A stretch of 48,251 bases of DNA from Natrialba taiwanensis DSM 12281 (lineage in GTDB: Archaea > Halobacteriota > Halobacteria > Halobacteriales > Natrialbaceae). The DNA is taken from the NCBI RefSeq assembly GCF_000337595.1, contig NZ_AOIL01000052.1:33910-82160 (forward strand). The letters are read 5' to 3'. Position numbers and translations under genes: made by a program. Numbering within the stretch: position 1 is the first letter of the stretch; the number at the start of each line of letters is the position of its first letter. Shown piece after piece: positions 17,917 to 26,086 of this stretch. The notes under the pieces were generated by a model. The model was not told where the DNA came from. It saw only the letters and a program-made list of their open reading frames with translations, and made no database searches.

Positions 17917-19071
17917 CTATCCTTGCCCGTCGTCGAACCGGTCGAGTCGGAACATGTCGATCGGATAGTCGGTCTCGCCGTCGACGGCGAGGTCGGCGAG
18001 AATCTCGCCGATCACGCTGGCGAACTTGAATCCGTGGCCCGAAAAGCCCGCACCGACGGCCACCTGCGGATGGTCGGGAAGGGTATCGAGAATGAAGTGT
18101 TCGTCCGGCGAGTTCGTAAACATACAGGTGGCGAGTCGCATCGTCGGACCGTCGGCCTCGGGGAAGTAGTTCGCCACGACCTCCCGGAGCAGGCGCTCGT
18201 CGTCCCGGTCGGGGTCCGTCTCGTAGGCGTCCGGATCGACCCGTTCGTCGCGGTGATGGTACTTGCCGATCTTGAATCCCGGAACGTCGTAGATCGGCAG
18301 CCCGTAGAAGCGGCCTTCGGGGACCTGCAAGTTCCAGACCGGGAAATTATCGGGTTCGAACGTCGATGGCCGCTCGGGTTGGAACCAGCCGAGGACCTGG
18401 CGTTCGGGTACTGCAAGTCCGTCGAGTGCGTCTGCGAACTTGTAGTTCCACGCGCCGGCAGCGAGGACCAGCGCCGACGCGTCGTAGGTGCCGCGGTCGG
18501 TCTCGACGCGCACGCCGCCTGCCGGCGTCGGCTCCCAGTCGTGAACTCGTTCGCGGGCGCGGACGTCCGCCCCGGCGGCTTGTGCGGTCTCGACGTGCCC
18601 GATGATCGACTGTTCGGGGACGACGAACCCGCCGTCGGGCTGGTACAATGCCTTGTACCCCTCCGGAAGCCGGTAGCCGGGAAAGCGCTCGGTAACCTCC
18701 TCGCTCGTCAGGACCTCGTGTGGAATATCGTGTTGCTCGCAGGAGCGCAGCGAGCCCTCGAAGACGACGGTGTCCTCGGGACCGGCGTCGATCGATCCCG
18801 TCCGGCGGATGATCTCGCGATCGGTCTCGGCCGCGAGTTCATCCCAGAGGTCGTACGCCCGCTCGATGAGCGGAATGTACGACGGGTGTTCGTAGTAGGC
18901 CCGGCGGATGATCCGCGTGATGCCATGTGACGACCCCATCGTGTGCGGGATGTCGTATCGTTCGAGTCCCAGCACGTCGAGTCCGCGCTCGGCGAGGTGA
19001 GCGGTCGTCGCGCTTCCCATGCCGCCGACGCCGACGACCACGACGTCGTACCGGTCGTCTGGTGAGTGCAT
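17917..19071 (-). CDS. solA: Monomeric sarcosine oxidase / N-methyl amino acid oxidase (SolA/MSOX-like)
   Basis: Flavoenzyme of 384 residues that oxidises the N-methyl group of sarcosine (or another N-methyl amino acid) to release glycine, formaldehyde and peroxide. The N-terminus has the Rossmann motif DVVVVGVGGMGSATTAHLA. Cys316 in TCMFTNSPDEHFILD corresponds to the Cys that holds covalent FAD in monomeric sarcosine oxidase, and K267 in GFKIGKYHH to its oxygen-activating Lys. GAGFSGHGFKFAS closes the FAD site. The start MHSPDDRYDV places the Rossmann strand at the usual distance; a GTG or ATG start 27 bp upstream is possible but adds nothing conserved. It is divergent from the Rieske oxygenase gene with a 255-bp shared promoter region. 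That context favours sarcosine as substrate in betaine breakdown. Confidence 0.88.
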   Translation of the reverse strand: MHSPDDRYDVVVVGVGGMGSATTAHLAERGLDVLGLERYDIPHTMGSSHGITRIIRRAYYEHPSYIPLIERAYDLWDELAAETDREIIRRTGSIDAGPEDTVVFEGSLRSCEQHDIPHEVLTSEEVTERFPGYRLPEGYKALYQPDGGFVVPEQSIIGHVETAQAAGADVRARERVHDWEPTPAGGVRVETDRGTYDASALVLAAGAWNYKFADALDGLAVPERQVLGWFQPERPSTFEPDNFPVWNLQVPEGRFYGLPIYDVPGFKIGKYHHRDERVDPDAYETDPDRDDERLLREVVANYFPEADGPTMRLATCMFTNSPDEHFILDTLPDHPQVAVGAGFSGHGFKFASVIGEILADLAVDGETDYPIDMFRLDRFDDGQG

Positions 19072-19326
19072 ACTCTCGGTCGGTTCGAGGACTAGCACCT
19101 TGGTAGTTAGTCTGTCTCACGCCATCCCTTTTTGGCGCAACGGCGGGCGACTTCGCGCTGTGTATCTGGCCCGGAAACGGACGTATCATGCCTTCGAGAC
19201 GGCGAGAGAGCGGAAATAAAACGGTCCACGGTGCAGCCGTTCTCGGTGCGATCGAGGCCGAATCCACCCGCCACTTATACGTCCGAACTACCTGCGATCA
19301 ACCCTTATTGAACGGTACGTCTTGAC
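19072..19326. promoter_or_regulatory. Divergent promoter region of solA and the Rieske oxygenase
   Basis: The 255-bp region holds a TATA-like CACTTATACGT at about 19271-19281, upstream of the oxygenase, and T-rich sequence facing solA. The start of the oxygenase is overlapped by a dyad annotated separately. The back-to-back arrangement suggests joint control of two steps of the same pathway. Confidence 0.45.
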
Positions 19327-19341
19327 ATGCCATATAGCATG
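19326..19341. promoter_or_regulatory. CATG-flanked near-palindrome at the Rieske oxygenase start
   Basis: CATGCCATATAGCATG is a 16-bp dyad with one mismatched pair. It includes both candidate ATG codons (19327 and 19339). Its outline, CATG-S-N6-S-CATG, matches the dyad before the dimethylglycine dehydrogenase gene. Confidence 0.35.
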
Positions 19342-20478
19342 ACACGGTGGAACAACGGTCTCGACGAGGTAGAGCAAGTGAGCGCCGACATCACCGACGA
19401 GACGAACGCGCTCCCGGCGCGGTACTTCACTGACCCCGCCGTCCACGAGATGGAGAAAGAGAAAGTGTTCGGGCGGTACTGGGTGTACGCCGGCCACGCG
19501 AACTGCATTCCGGAAGCGGGAGACTACTTCACCCGCACCATCGGCGACCGAGAGATTATCGTCCTCCGGAACCACGACGGCGACATACAGGCGTTCTACA
19601 ACGTCTGCGCCCACCGCGGATCTGCGATCGTCGAGGAGACCCCGATGACCGATCCGGACAACGCACGACGGATCCAGTGTCCGTACCACCTCTGGACTTA
19701 CGACCTCGACGGCGACCTCGCGAGCACCCCGCGGAGTTTCGAGGAGGCGCGGCTAAACCCCGACCTCAACGACGAGGACGTTCCCGACCTGGACGCCGAG
19801 GAAAACTCCCTCATGGAGGTCCACAGCGACCGTATCGGCCCGTTCGTCTTCGTCAACTTCGCCGACGACCCGATGTCGCTCGCCGAACAGGCCGGCAAAC
19901 TGAAATCCGAACTCGAATCGCTCCCCCTGGCGGAGTACGAACTCGCCCAGCGAATCGTCTCGGAAGTCGAGTGCAACTGGAAGGTCTTCGGCGGCAACTA
20001 CTCCGAATGCGACCACTGCCAGGCGAATCACCAGGACTGGGTCACGGATCTCGAACTCCTCGACTCCGAACTCGAGGTCAACGACTACCACTGGGTGCTC
20101 CACTACAAGCACAGGGAAGATGTCGACGACGAGATGCGCATTCACGACGAGCACGAAGCGCAGTTCCACTACTTCTGGCCGAACTTCACGGTCAACATGT
20201 ACGGCACCGCCGACGGCTACGGAACGTACATCATCGACCCGATCGACGAGGAGCGGTTCCAGCTCGTAGCGGACTACTACTTCAAGGACCCCGAGCTGAC
20301 CGACGAAGAAGAGCGGTTCATCCGAACGAGCAGGCAACTCCAAGAGGAGGACTTCGAGCTGGTCGAACGACAGCAGCGCGGTCTCACATCCGGCGCGATC
20401 GCACAGGCCCAGCTCGGTCCGAACGAACACACGGTACACAAACTCCACCGCCTCGCTCAGACGGCGTACGAGGCCTAG
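19327..20478 (+). CDS. gbcA: Rieske non-heme iron oxygenase, glycine betaine demethylase (GbcA)-like
   Basis: Oxygenase subunit of 383 residues. The Rieske [2Fe-2S] ligands are C94/H96 (VCAHRGS) and C118/H121 (QCPYHLW). The catalytic iron site shows H230 and H235 in GGNYSECDHCQANHQDW with D342 (EEDFELVERQQ) as likely third ligand. The residue in the bridging position is Glu227, not the usual Asp; a bridging Glu is known from carnitine monooxygenase CntA, a related enzyme acting on quaternary amines. GbcA removes one methyl of glycine betaine as formaldehyde, giving dimethylglycine. Its electron-donating reductase (GbcB) is not in the window. Context (BCCT transporter, dimethylglycine dehydrogenase, sarcosine oxidase) favours betaine over carnitine or stachydrine. 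ATG at 19339 is an alternative start. Confidence 0.85.
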   Translation: MPYSMTRWNNGLDEVEQVSADITDETNALPARYFTDPAVHEMEKEKVFGRYWVYAGHANCIPEAGDYFTRTIGDREIIVLRNHDGDIQAFYNVCAHRGSAIVEETPMTDPDNARRIQCPYHLWTYDLDGDLASTPRSFEEARLNPDLNDEDVPDLDAEENSLMEVHSDRIGPFVFVNFADDPMSLAEQAGKLKSELESLPLAEYELAQRIVSEVECNWKVFGGNYSECDHCQANHQDWVTDLELLDSELEVNDYHWVLHYKHREDVDDEMRIHDEHEAQFHYFWPNFTVNMYGTADGYGTYIIDPIDEERFQLVADYYFKDPELTDEEERFIRTSRQLQEEDFELVERQQRGLTSGAIAQAQLGPNEHTVHKLHRLAQTAYEA

Positions 20479-20507
20479 GTGCCCGATATCCCTCTCCGCA
20501 ACTACGT

Positions 20508-20924
20508 ATGCCCAACCACACCCATCACACCCACCACTCGCAGCCCGCACCGTTCGTCGCCACCTGTCCCGACTGTGAGATCGAACGATCCAGCGAGTCA
20601 GCCACCGAACTCGTCGCGTTCTATCGACGACACCACGGGCACACGGGACACGATATCGTCGTCACCCGCGCCGATCTCGAGTTCGGCGCTGCACTCGACG
20701 CTGCGGATGGCGTCGCAGCAGTCGTCGACGGTCTCGACGCCCGGTACGGTGTCGACAAGCACGATAGTACCGAGAGCGGTACCGCCGGGGTGCCGATCGG
20801 TATCGTCGTCGCAGCGATGAGCGAACGGGGATTCACCGTCGGTGAAACCCTCGAGGAGATCGCCGACGTTCGGATGACCGGGGCGCTCTACGAGCCCCGC
20901 GACGATCACCTCGCGGCCTTTTGA
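20508..20924 (+). CDS. Conserved haloarchaeal protein with putative zinc-binding N-terminus
   Basis: A 138-residue protein starting MPNHTHHTHHSQPAPF. A CPDCE pair with His residues further on (FYRRHHGHTGHDI) suggests a small metal site in the N-terminal half. The C-terminal third (GIVVAAMSERGFTVGETLEEIADVRMTGALYEPRDDHLAAF) looks like a winged-helix segment of the type found in archaeal replication/repair proteins. The function is unknown. It follows the oxygenase gene by 29 bp on the same strand and may be co-transcribed. The much longer frame upstream is a shadow of the oxygenase. Confidence 0.75.
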   Translation: MPNHTHHTHHSQPAPFVATCPDCEIERSSESATELVAFYRRHHGHTGHDIVVTRADLEFGAALDAADGVAAVVDGLDARYGVDKHDSTESGTAGVPIGIVVAAMSERGFTVGETLEEIADVRMTGALYEPRDDHLAAF

Positions 20925-20993
20925 GCGGCACTGTCGGGTGCGCTGTGTCGTCGCGACAGTGCGTTCGGTTCTCTCGTCTCTGTCCCAGTGCGC

Positions 20994-21641
20994 TCACCGT
21001 TCCTCGAACAACGTTGCTTCGACGAGTTTGCCCATGCCGCGCCGAATGCGGCCGCCGACCGCCGTCGGCGAGATGTCGAGGCGCGTCGCGAGTTCTTCGA
21101 GCGACGTTTCGCGGGGTTCCTCGAAGTACCCCTCCTCGTAGGCGTTCACCAAGGCAGCCTGCTGTTCGTCGGTTACGTCGGTCGCCGGTCCGTCGACCCA
21201 CTCGTCCTGGCGGAAGACACGATGCAGTTCGACGGAAATGTCCTCGGTCTCGCAGAACTCCCACAGCGTTGCAAGCGCCTCCCGATCCGGCAGGTGCAAC
21301 CGAACGGTCCAGCCGCGATCGTTGCTTTCCGCGTTGAGCATGAGTCCGCCAATCCCGGCGGTTTTCGGCGAAATGAGTTTCGTTCCCTCGGCGTGTTCCA
21401 GTCGGTAGACACGCGTCGAACCGAAGTCGTCGATAAGCGTCCAGGCCGTGACCGTGTGATCGTCCTCGAGAGCCAGCTCGAACGTCTCGTCCGCGCCTTC
21501 GACGAGGAAAAAGAACAGTCCGGTTTCGGGGTCCGTCGTCGAGTGAGAGACAACCTGAATAGACACCTCAGGGCACTCGTCGATCGTCGGCGTCAGCGCA
21601 AGATTCGGATGTGCGATATCGAGTATCGCGATCAGACTCAT
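20994..21641 (-). CDS. Bacterioopsin-activator-type HTH regulator
   Basis: A 215-residue haloarchaeal transcription regulator. The N-terminal ~150 residues form the Bat-associated sensory domain (SLIAILDIAHPNLALTPT, then WTVRLHLPDREALATLWEFCETEDISVELHRVF). The C-terminus is an HTH_10 domain (LTDEQ-like VTDEQQAALVNAYEEGYFEEPRETSLEELATRLDISPTAVGGRIRRGMGKLVEATL). The ATG at 21641 is preferred over an in-frame GTG two codons upstream. Ligand and targets are unknown. It lies just beyond the betaine gene set and is convergent with the gene before it, so a regulatory link to that pathway is possible but unsupported by sequence. Confidence 0.88.
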   Translation of the reverse strand: MSLIAILDIAHPNLALTPTIDECPEVSIQVVSHSTTDPETGLFFFLVEGADETFELALEDDHTVTAWTLIDDFGSTRVYRLEHAEGTKLISPKTAGIGGLMLNAESNDRGWTVRLHLPDREALATLWEFCETEDISVELHRVFRQDEWVDGPATDVTDEQQAALVNAYEEGYFEEPRETSLEELATRLDISPTAVGGRIRRGMGKLVEATLFEER

Positions 21642-21875
21642 TGGCACTCACTTCCCACTGCGGGATGAACCGGTCGCTCCCTCGCTCGTCCGCAAGCCGC
21701 CCGCGCCGCGAGCGCAGATCGGTCGAAGGCGGCCGTCCCTGCGATCCACATTGGTGTGTTTTACCACACCACCATCCTTAACTATTACCACGATCAGACG
21801 CGCGAACCCGGACAAGCGATCGAACCGGTTCGAAAGCGACGCGCTGTTGATCGACGCGAACCAACTTCCTACCGA

Positions 21876-22325
21876 ATGCGCGTCCACGTTCGCACCGCCG
21901 GCCCCGACGACGAACTCGACGTCCGGCGAATCATCGACGCCGCCATGCTCGACCCCGGTGACGTCGAAACCCGCATCGACAACGGAGACGTGCTCGTCGC
22001 GGGCGACCGCCACGGCGTGGACGAGTTCACCGAGAGGCCCGAGACGAGCGAACGAGAACGCATCCTCGGCGCGATCGTTCTCGACCCGCACACGGGCGAA
22101 CGCGGGGCCCACATCTCGGCTGTCGCCGTCCGCAACCGCCACCGAAACCGGGGCATCGGGCGAGAACTCGTGACCCGCGCACTCGAGCGCGAACGGCGGT
22201 TGACGGCGCGATTCGATGCGGACGTGCGGCCCTTTTACGAGGCGCTCGAGTTCGCAATCGAACCGGTCGACGACCGCCGGTATCGTGGTGTCGTCGCGCG
22301 GTCGGGCGATGGGACCGGCGATTGA
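21876..22325 (+). CDS. GNAT-family N-acetyltransferase
   Basis: A 149-residue protein with the GNAT layout: N-terminal MRVHVRTAGPDDELDVRRIIDAAML, central strands with ILGAIVLDPHTGERGAHISAVAV, the acetyl-CoA pyrophosphate loop RNRHRNRGIGRELVTRALE, and a terminal FYEALEFAIEP strand-helix. The start is the first ATG after which the fold begins; the open frame reaches 120 bp further upstream without conserved residues. Its substrate is unknown. An unannotated gap of 234 bp separates it from the divergent regulator, with T-rich sequence near 21760 (GTGTGTTTTACCACACCACC). Confidence 0.85.
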   Translation: MRVHVRTAGPDDELDVRRIIDAAMLDPGDVETRIDNGDVLVAGDRHGVDEFTERPETSERERILGAIVLDPHTGERGAHISAVAVRNRHRNRGIGRELVTRALERERRLTARFDADVRPFYEALEFAIEPVDDRRYRGVVARSGDGTGD

Positions 22326-22391
22326 CCGACGACCGACTGACGGCTGCCAGGTTGCACCCGAACGCAGCACCCCCGACGCGCGAACAGTTGG

Positions 22392-22400
22392 AATTATTAT
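22392..22400 (+). promoter_or_regulatory. TATA element of the SHOCT protein gene
   Basis: The AATTATTATAT stretch is the only A/T-rich block in the gap and lies 23-32 bp before the ATG, as expected for a leaderless transcript. Confidence 0.55.
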
Positions 22401-22422
22401 ATCGGGCCGCTGTCGTAATCCC

Positions 22423-23067
22423 ATGGGTCCTCGCCGCTTCGGGTCGAGCACGAACTCGCGTCGCAGGTGGCACGCACGGATCGAACAGTACACGCCGGAC
22501 GGAGCGCTCGGGCGATGGCTCCTCGGTGCTCCGCTCGGAATGACCGGACTCTGGCTGCTCGCACTCAGCGTCTTCGAAGTTCCGCGCTGGGGGCTCACCC
22601 TCGAAGCGTTATTCTGGGGACCGGCCCTGGTCGGGGTGGGGCTCCCGACGCTCCTCCTTGCGGTTCTCGTCCTCTGGCCGGTGTACCTCTCGCTCATCGG
22701 AAACATCTCGTTGCCGGCAGCGTACTCGGTCGCCGACACCGCAGCGTCCGCGTCGAAACTGAACTCGTCCGGGCCGGTGGCAACCGGGGACGACGCCGGC
22801 GAACGCACCGCCGCCAAACGCACCCCCGCTGAATCCACCCGCAGAACGGCAACACCATCGTCGCCGCCGGACGAGAACTCGCCACCGTCGACGCCCGACC
22901 CGGTCGAGGACCTCAAACGACGGTACGCGGCCGGCGAACTCGGTGAGGAGGAGTTCGAACGACGAATCGAGGCACACTTTCAGGACGACAGCCGCGAGCG
23001 GAACGCGGAGACGAACGAGGGCGAGCTATCGGCCCGCGAGTCCGAGCGACTCGGTGAGCACGAATAA
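22423..23067 (+). CDS. SHOCT-domain membrane protein
   Basis: A 214-residue protein with two membrane helices (about 34-52, LLGAPLGMTGLWLLALSVF, and 60-90, ALFWGPALVGVGLPTLLLAVLVLWPVYLSL). A disordered Thr/Ser/Pro linker follows. The C-terminal SHOCT motif, DPVEDLKRRYAAGELGEEEFERRIEAHF, is a short helical hairpin found at the ends of many small membrane proteins and thought to mediate oligomerisation. The start is supported by the TATA element just upstream. Function is unknown. It converges on the helicase gene with a 60-bp gap. Confidence 0.82.
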   Translation: MGPRRFGSSTNSRRRWHARIEQYTPDGALGRWLLGAPLGMTGLWLLALSVFEVPRWGLTLEALFWGPALVGVGLPTLLLAVLVLWPVYLSLIGNISLPAAYSVADTAASASKLNSSGPVATGDDAGERTAAKRTPAESTRRTATPSSPPDENSPPSTPDPVEDLKRRYAAGELGEEEFERRIEAHFQDDSRERNAETNEGELSARESERLGEHE

Positions 23068-23127
23068 CGAACCGCCCAAGCGCGAGCGGAAAAGCGGCGC
23101 AGGCGAGGTCAGCGCGAAGAGACACCG

Positions 23128-25500
23128 TCACGAGAGTTGCGACCGAAACCGGTCGAGGCCGTATTCGAGCATGTCCGGACTCACGGCCTGGAACTCGTCG
23201 TCATCCGGCAGATACGGCACCACCGAATCCCAGCTTTCGCGGGCATAGCGCTCGTCCAAGAGCACGCGGACGCCTACATCTTCGGGCGAGCGAATCACCC
23301 GACCGATCGCCTGGCGCGCCTTCCGGACCGCCGGAATCGTCAGCGCGTACGTAAAGCCATCACCGAACTCGTCGTCGTAGGCTCGCCGCACCGCCTTCGT
23401 GCGCGGACTCGAGGTGTTGACGATCGGAACGCCGCAGACGACGGCCGCGGAGAGGCGGTCGCCGCTGTAGTCGACCCCCTCCGTCAGCGTCCCGCGAAGG
23501 CTCGTCACCAGCACCTTCCCCTCGCCCGCGAAGAACTCGCTTTTGAGCGACTCCGTCGTCTCGTCGTCGCTCGAGGCGTCGAGCAGGACGGGCTTCGAGA
23601 GGCGGTCCTCGAGAATCCCGGCGATCCACTCGGCCTCAGCGTAACTCGGCATCCCAACGAGGACGTTGCCCGGCAGTCGGCCGACCTGTTCGATCGTATC
23701 CGCGTAGTGAACTCGCGTCGGATTGTCGTCCCCCGTCCGTCCCCGATTGTCGTACGTGAACTTCGGCGCGGCGACCGCGAAACTCTCGCGGTTCTCCGCG
23801 GGGAAGTGCAGCCCGTACCGGCGTTCGACGACCGGGCGATCCTCCTCGCGCGCGAGGTACTGCAGCCCCGTCACCTCGGTGAATGCGTCCATCGGCTCCA
23901 GGGTCGCGCTCATCAAAATCCCGCCGCCGAAGGCCGCAAGCCGGTCGCCGATGGCGTCACTTGGCACGCAGTTGTGCAAGGCGAGTCGGGCCGTGTAGGC
24001 CCTGCGCCAGGAATCCGCGGGCTCCGCGTCGTTCCACGTGCGCTCGAGTTCGATCTCGCGGAAGTAGTCGGTGTGCCCGCAGCGGTACCAGTCGCCGAGG
24101 ACGCGGCCGACGGCTGGCGCGGCCCGAGTTCGGTCCTCGTCCTCAGCCTCGTTCAGAATTCGCGCGGCGACCGCGCCGACCGCTTCGGCGCGGACCCAGT
24201 CGGCGTCGCCGTAGCCCGCGTTGTGCGCCCACTCGGAGAATTCGTCTTCGGCAGGCTCGGCGGGGTCACGAAGCGGAATTTCCTCATCCGGGAGGTCGGT
24301 GAGATTCGACTGCCACCCCCTGTGTTTCCGGTCGAGATGGGCACGCACCCGGCGATCGAGTTCACTCCGCAGATCCTGGATGAACTCGCGCGTGCGATTG
24401 AGTTCCTCGAAGGTAACGTCGCTGTCCTGCAGTTCGGCGCGGACGAGGTCGGCGTCGGCGGTCTGGGACCCACCCTGTGCGCGGCGGCCCTCGCGTTCGA
24501 ACTTGATGGGCTGGATGACCCGCGAGAGTTCGGTTTCGGCGTCCCGGAGGGTGGCGTCGGCGACGCCGTCGCTGACGAGATCGCGCACGCGCGGTTCGAG
24601 CATGTGGGCCTCGTCGCAGACGACGAACGTGGAGTCGTCGAGTAGCGCGCCGGTGAAGGAGCCGGTCGTCCGCGGGTCGAACGCGTGGTAGTAGTTGCCG
24701 ATGACGACCTCGGTGTGGGCGAGCGCCGCGCCCATGATCGAGTGGGGGCAGGTGCCGTGGCGGACCGAGCGGGCGACGAGGTCCGCGGGCGTGATCATTC
24801 CTGCGTCGGTGAAGTCGTAGGGGACCGCTTCGACCGCGTCGCCGTCGCTGCCCTCGTCCGGGAGGTCGTCCAGGAACTGGGCGTAGAACGGACAGAACTC
24901 GGTTTCGGCGCTCACGGGGCCGCCGTCGGAGTAGGTCGGCATCTCCGGCGGGTAAGCGGCCGTCTCGCCGGCAGTTTCGAGAAAGCGGCCGGTCGGCCCG
25001 GACTGGCCGCTGTCCGCGAGGCCGGTCTGTTGCTGGCGCGCGCTCGCGGTGAGCGCCGCGGCGGTCGTCTCGCCGCCCTCGCCGGTCAGGTCCCGCGTTC
25101 GGTCGCGAAGTGTTTCACAGCGGTCGTAGACGTTGCCGTCGTCGATGTCGCCCGCGCCCTCGCGGTTGTACGGGCAGACGTCGGCCTTGCCGACGAGCGT
25201 GAGCCCCGAAACCGGGTTCCAGTCGTCAGGCAAGTTCTCGTTGATCGTCTCGAGATCCGCTTCGAACTGGCGCAGTTGCTGTTTGACGCTCGTGAGCACG
25301 AAGACGCGCTCGTAATCGGTGTCGGGATCGCGCACGAGTTCGATCCCGGCGGTGAGCGCGATCATCGTCTTCCCCGTTCCGCAGGCCCCCTCGATGACGG
25401 TGTAGCCGCCATCCTTCCCCGCGTCGATGGCGGTCTCGATGCCGTCTACCTGCGGGTCGTAGGGGTCGGCGTGGCCGAAGATCGAGCGCCAGTCGGTCAT
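23128..25500 (-). CDS. XPD/Rad3-family iron-sulfur DNA helicase
   Basis: Superfamily 2 5'-3' helicase of 790 residues, related to XPD and DinG. Motifs are Walker A GACGTGKTMIALTAG (~40), the DEAH box VVCDEAHML, GGGILMSATL, the late motif VLVGMPSYAEAEW, and the motif VI region RKARQAIGRVIRSPEDVGVRVLLDERY. Four cysteines expected to hold the [4Fe-4S] cluster are present between Walker A and DEAH (DVCPYNREG, YDRCETLR, TEFCPFYAQ, GTCPHSIM). A Gln/Thr/Gly-rich insertion of ~40 residues lies between the second and third cysteine. The role is probably DNA repair. Start and length are normal for haloarchaeal members. It is monocistronic. Confidence 0.93.
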   Translation of the reverse strand: MTDWRSIFGHADPYDPQVDGIETAIDAGKDGGYTVIEGACGTGKTMIALTAGIELVRDPDTDYERVFVLTSVKQQLRQFEADLETINENLPDDWNPVSGLTLVGKADVCPYNREGAGDIDDGNVYDRCETLRDRTRDLTGEGGETTAAALTASARQQQTGLADSGQSGPTGRFLETAGETAAYPPEMPTYSDGGPVSAETEFCPFYAQFLDDLPDEGSDGDAVEAVPYDFTDAGMITPADLVARSVRHGTCPHSIMGAALAHTEVVIGNYYHAFDPRTTGSFTGALLDDSTFVVCDEAHMLEPRVRDLVSDGVADATLRDAETELSRVIQPIKFEREGRRAQGGSQTADADLVRAELQDSDVTFEELNRTREFIQDLRSELDRRVRAHLDRKHRGWQSNLTDLPDEEIPLRDPAEPAEDEFSEWAHNAGYGDADWVRAEAVGAVAARILNEAEDEDRTRAAPAVGRVLGDWYRCGHTDYFREIELERTWNDAEPADSWRRAYTARLALHNCVPSDAIGDRLAAFGGGILMSATLEPMDAFTEVTGLQYLAREEDRPVVERRYGLHFPAENRESFAVAAPKFTYDNRGRTGDDNPTRVHYADTIEQVGRLPGNVLVGMPSYAEAEWIAGILEDRLSKPVLLDASSDDETTESLKSEFFAGEGKVLVTSLRGTLTEGVDYSGDRLSAAVVCGVPIVNTSSPRTKAVRRAYDDEFGDGFTYALTIPAVRKARQAIGRVIRSPEDVGVRVLLDERYARESWDSVVPYLPDDDEFQAVSPDMLEYGLDRFRSQLS

Positions 25501-25849
25501 GCTGGCCGAACTCGTCGTCGGGTAGCCAAAGCGTTGACGGACCGGCCGCGCGAGAGGCCGTTCCGGGACGCCGCGAGTTCGGCTGGCGGCCGGCGGCTGG
25601 CAGTTGGCAGTTGGCGGCCGGCGAATGGCGGGTAGTGAATGACGGATGACGGACGACAGACGAGGATGACGAACGGCGACTCGCGCGTGGAGTCACAATC
25701 ACAAGAGCAGGCGGCGACATCGTGTAGCGACGGAAGCGACCGAACCGGCACGCGTGCGACGAGAGCAGCCGGGACGCGGATGTTAAGCAACCCACCCATT
25801 TTGCAAAGGTAGCTTAACATTTATGTGGTATCAGTAAGATGGTGAGAAT
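25501..25849. other. Intergenic region with short repeats and a promoter dyad
   Basis: About 350 bp without a gene. It has repetitive GCCGGC/GGCAGTTGGCAGTTGGC elements near 25580-25625 and GATGACGGA-type repeats near 25640-25675. It ends with the promoter region of the three-gene operon that follows. Confidence 0.5.
25781..25819. promoter_or_regulatory. Inverted repeat TGTTAAGC / GCTTAACA at the small-operon promoter
   Basis: Perfect 8-bp arms at 25781-25788 and 25812-25819 are separated by 23 bp. The right arm abuts the likely TATA element (CATTTATG, ~25818-25825), about 27 bp before the first ATG. The third gene of the operon encodes an XRE regulator, so this is a plausible autoregulatory operator. 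Confidence 0.55.
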
Positions 25850-26086
25850 ATGGTGCAGAACCCGCGACAGGCGTACGGTGCCCTCTTCGTCGTTATCGTT
25901 GCGGCCATCAGCGGCGTTATCATCGCCGCCGGATTCGCCGCGCCCGAGTTCGTGATCCGGGGAGCGACCTTCTGGCTCTTCATCGGCGCGGTCGGAGTAA
26001 TGGTCGTCTGTGCGATCATCAGCTGGCTCACGGATCTTCCGGGAATTCTGGCGCGCGAGTTCGGCTCGAACGGGGGTGACCACTGA
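25850..26086 (+). CDS. Small two-helix membrane protein
   Basis: A 78-residue protein with two membrane helices (about 9-29, YGALFVVIVAAISGVIIAAGFAA, and 37-62, ATFWLFIGAVGVMVVCAIISWL) and a short hydrophilic tail. No family is recognised with certainty. Its stop overlaps the start of the next gene by one base (TGATG), so the two are translationally coupled. First gene of a three-gene operon ending in an XRE regulator. Confidence 0.8.
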   Translation: MVQNPRQAYGALFVVIVAAISGVIIAAGFAAPEFVIRGATFWLFIGAVGVMVVCAIISWLTDLPGILAREFGSNGGDH

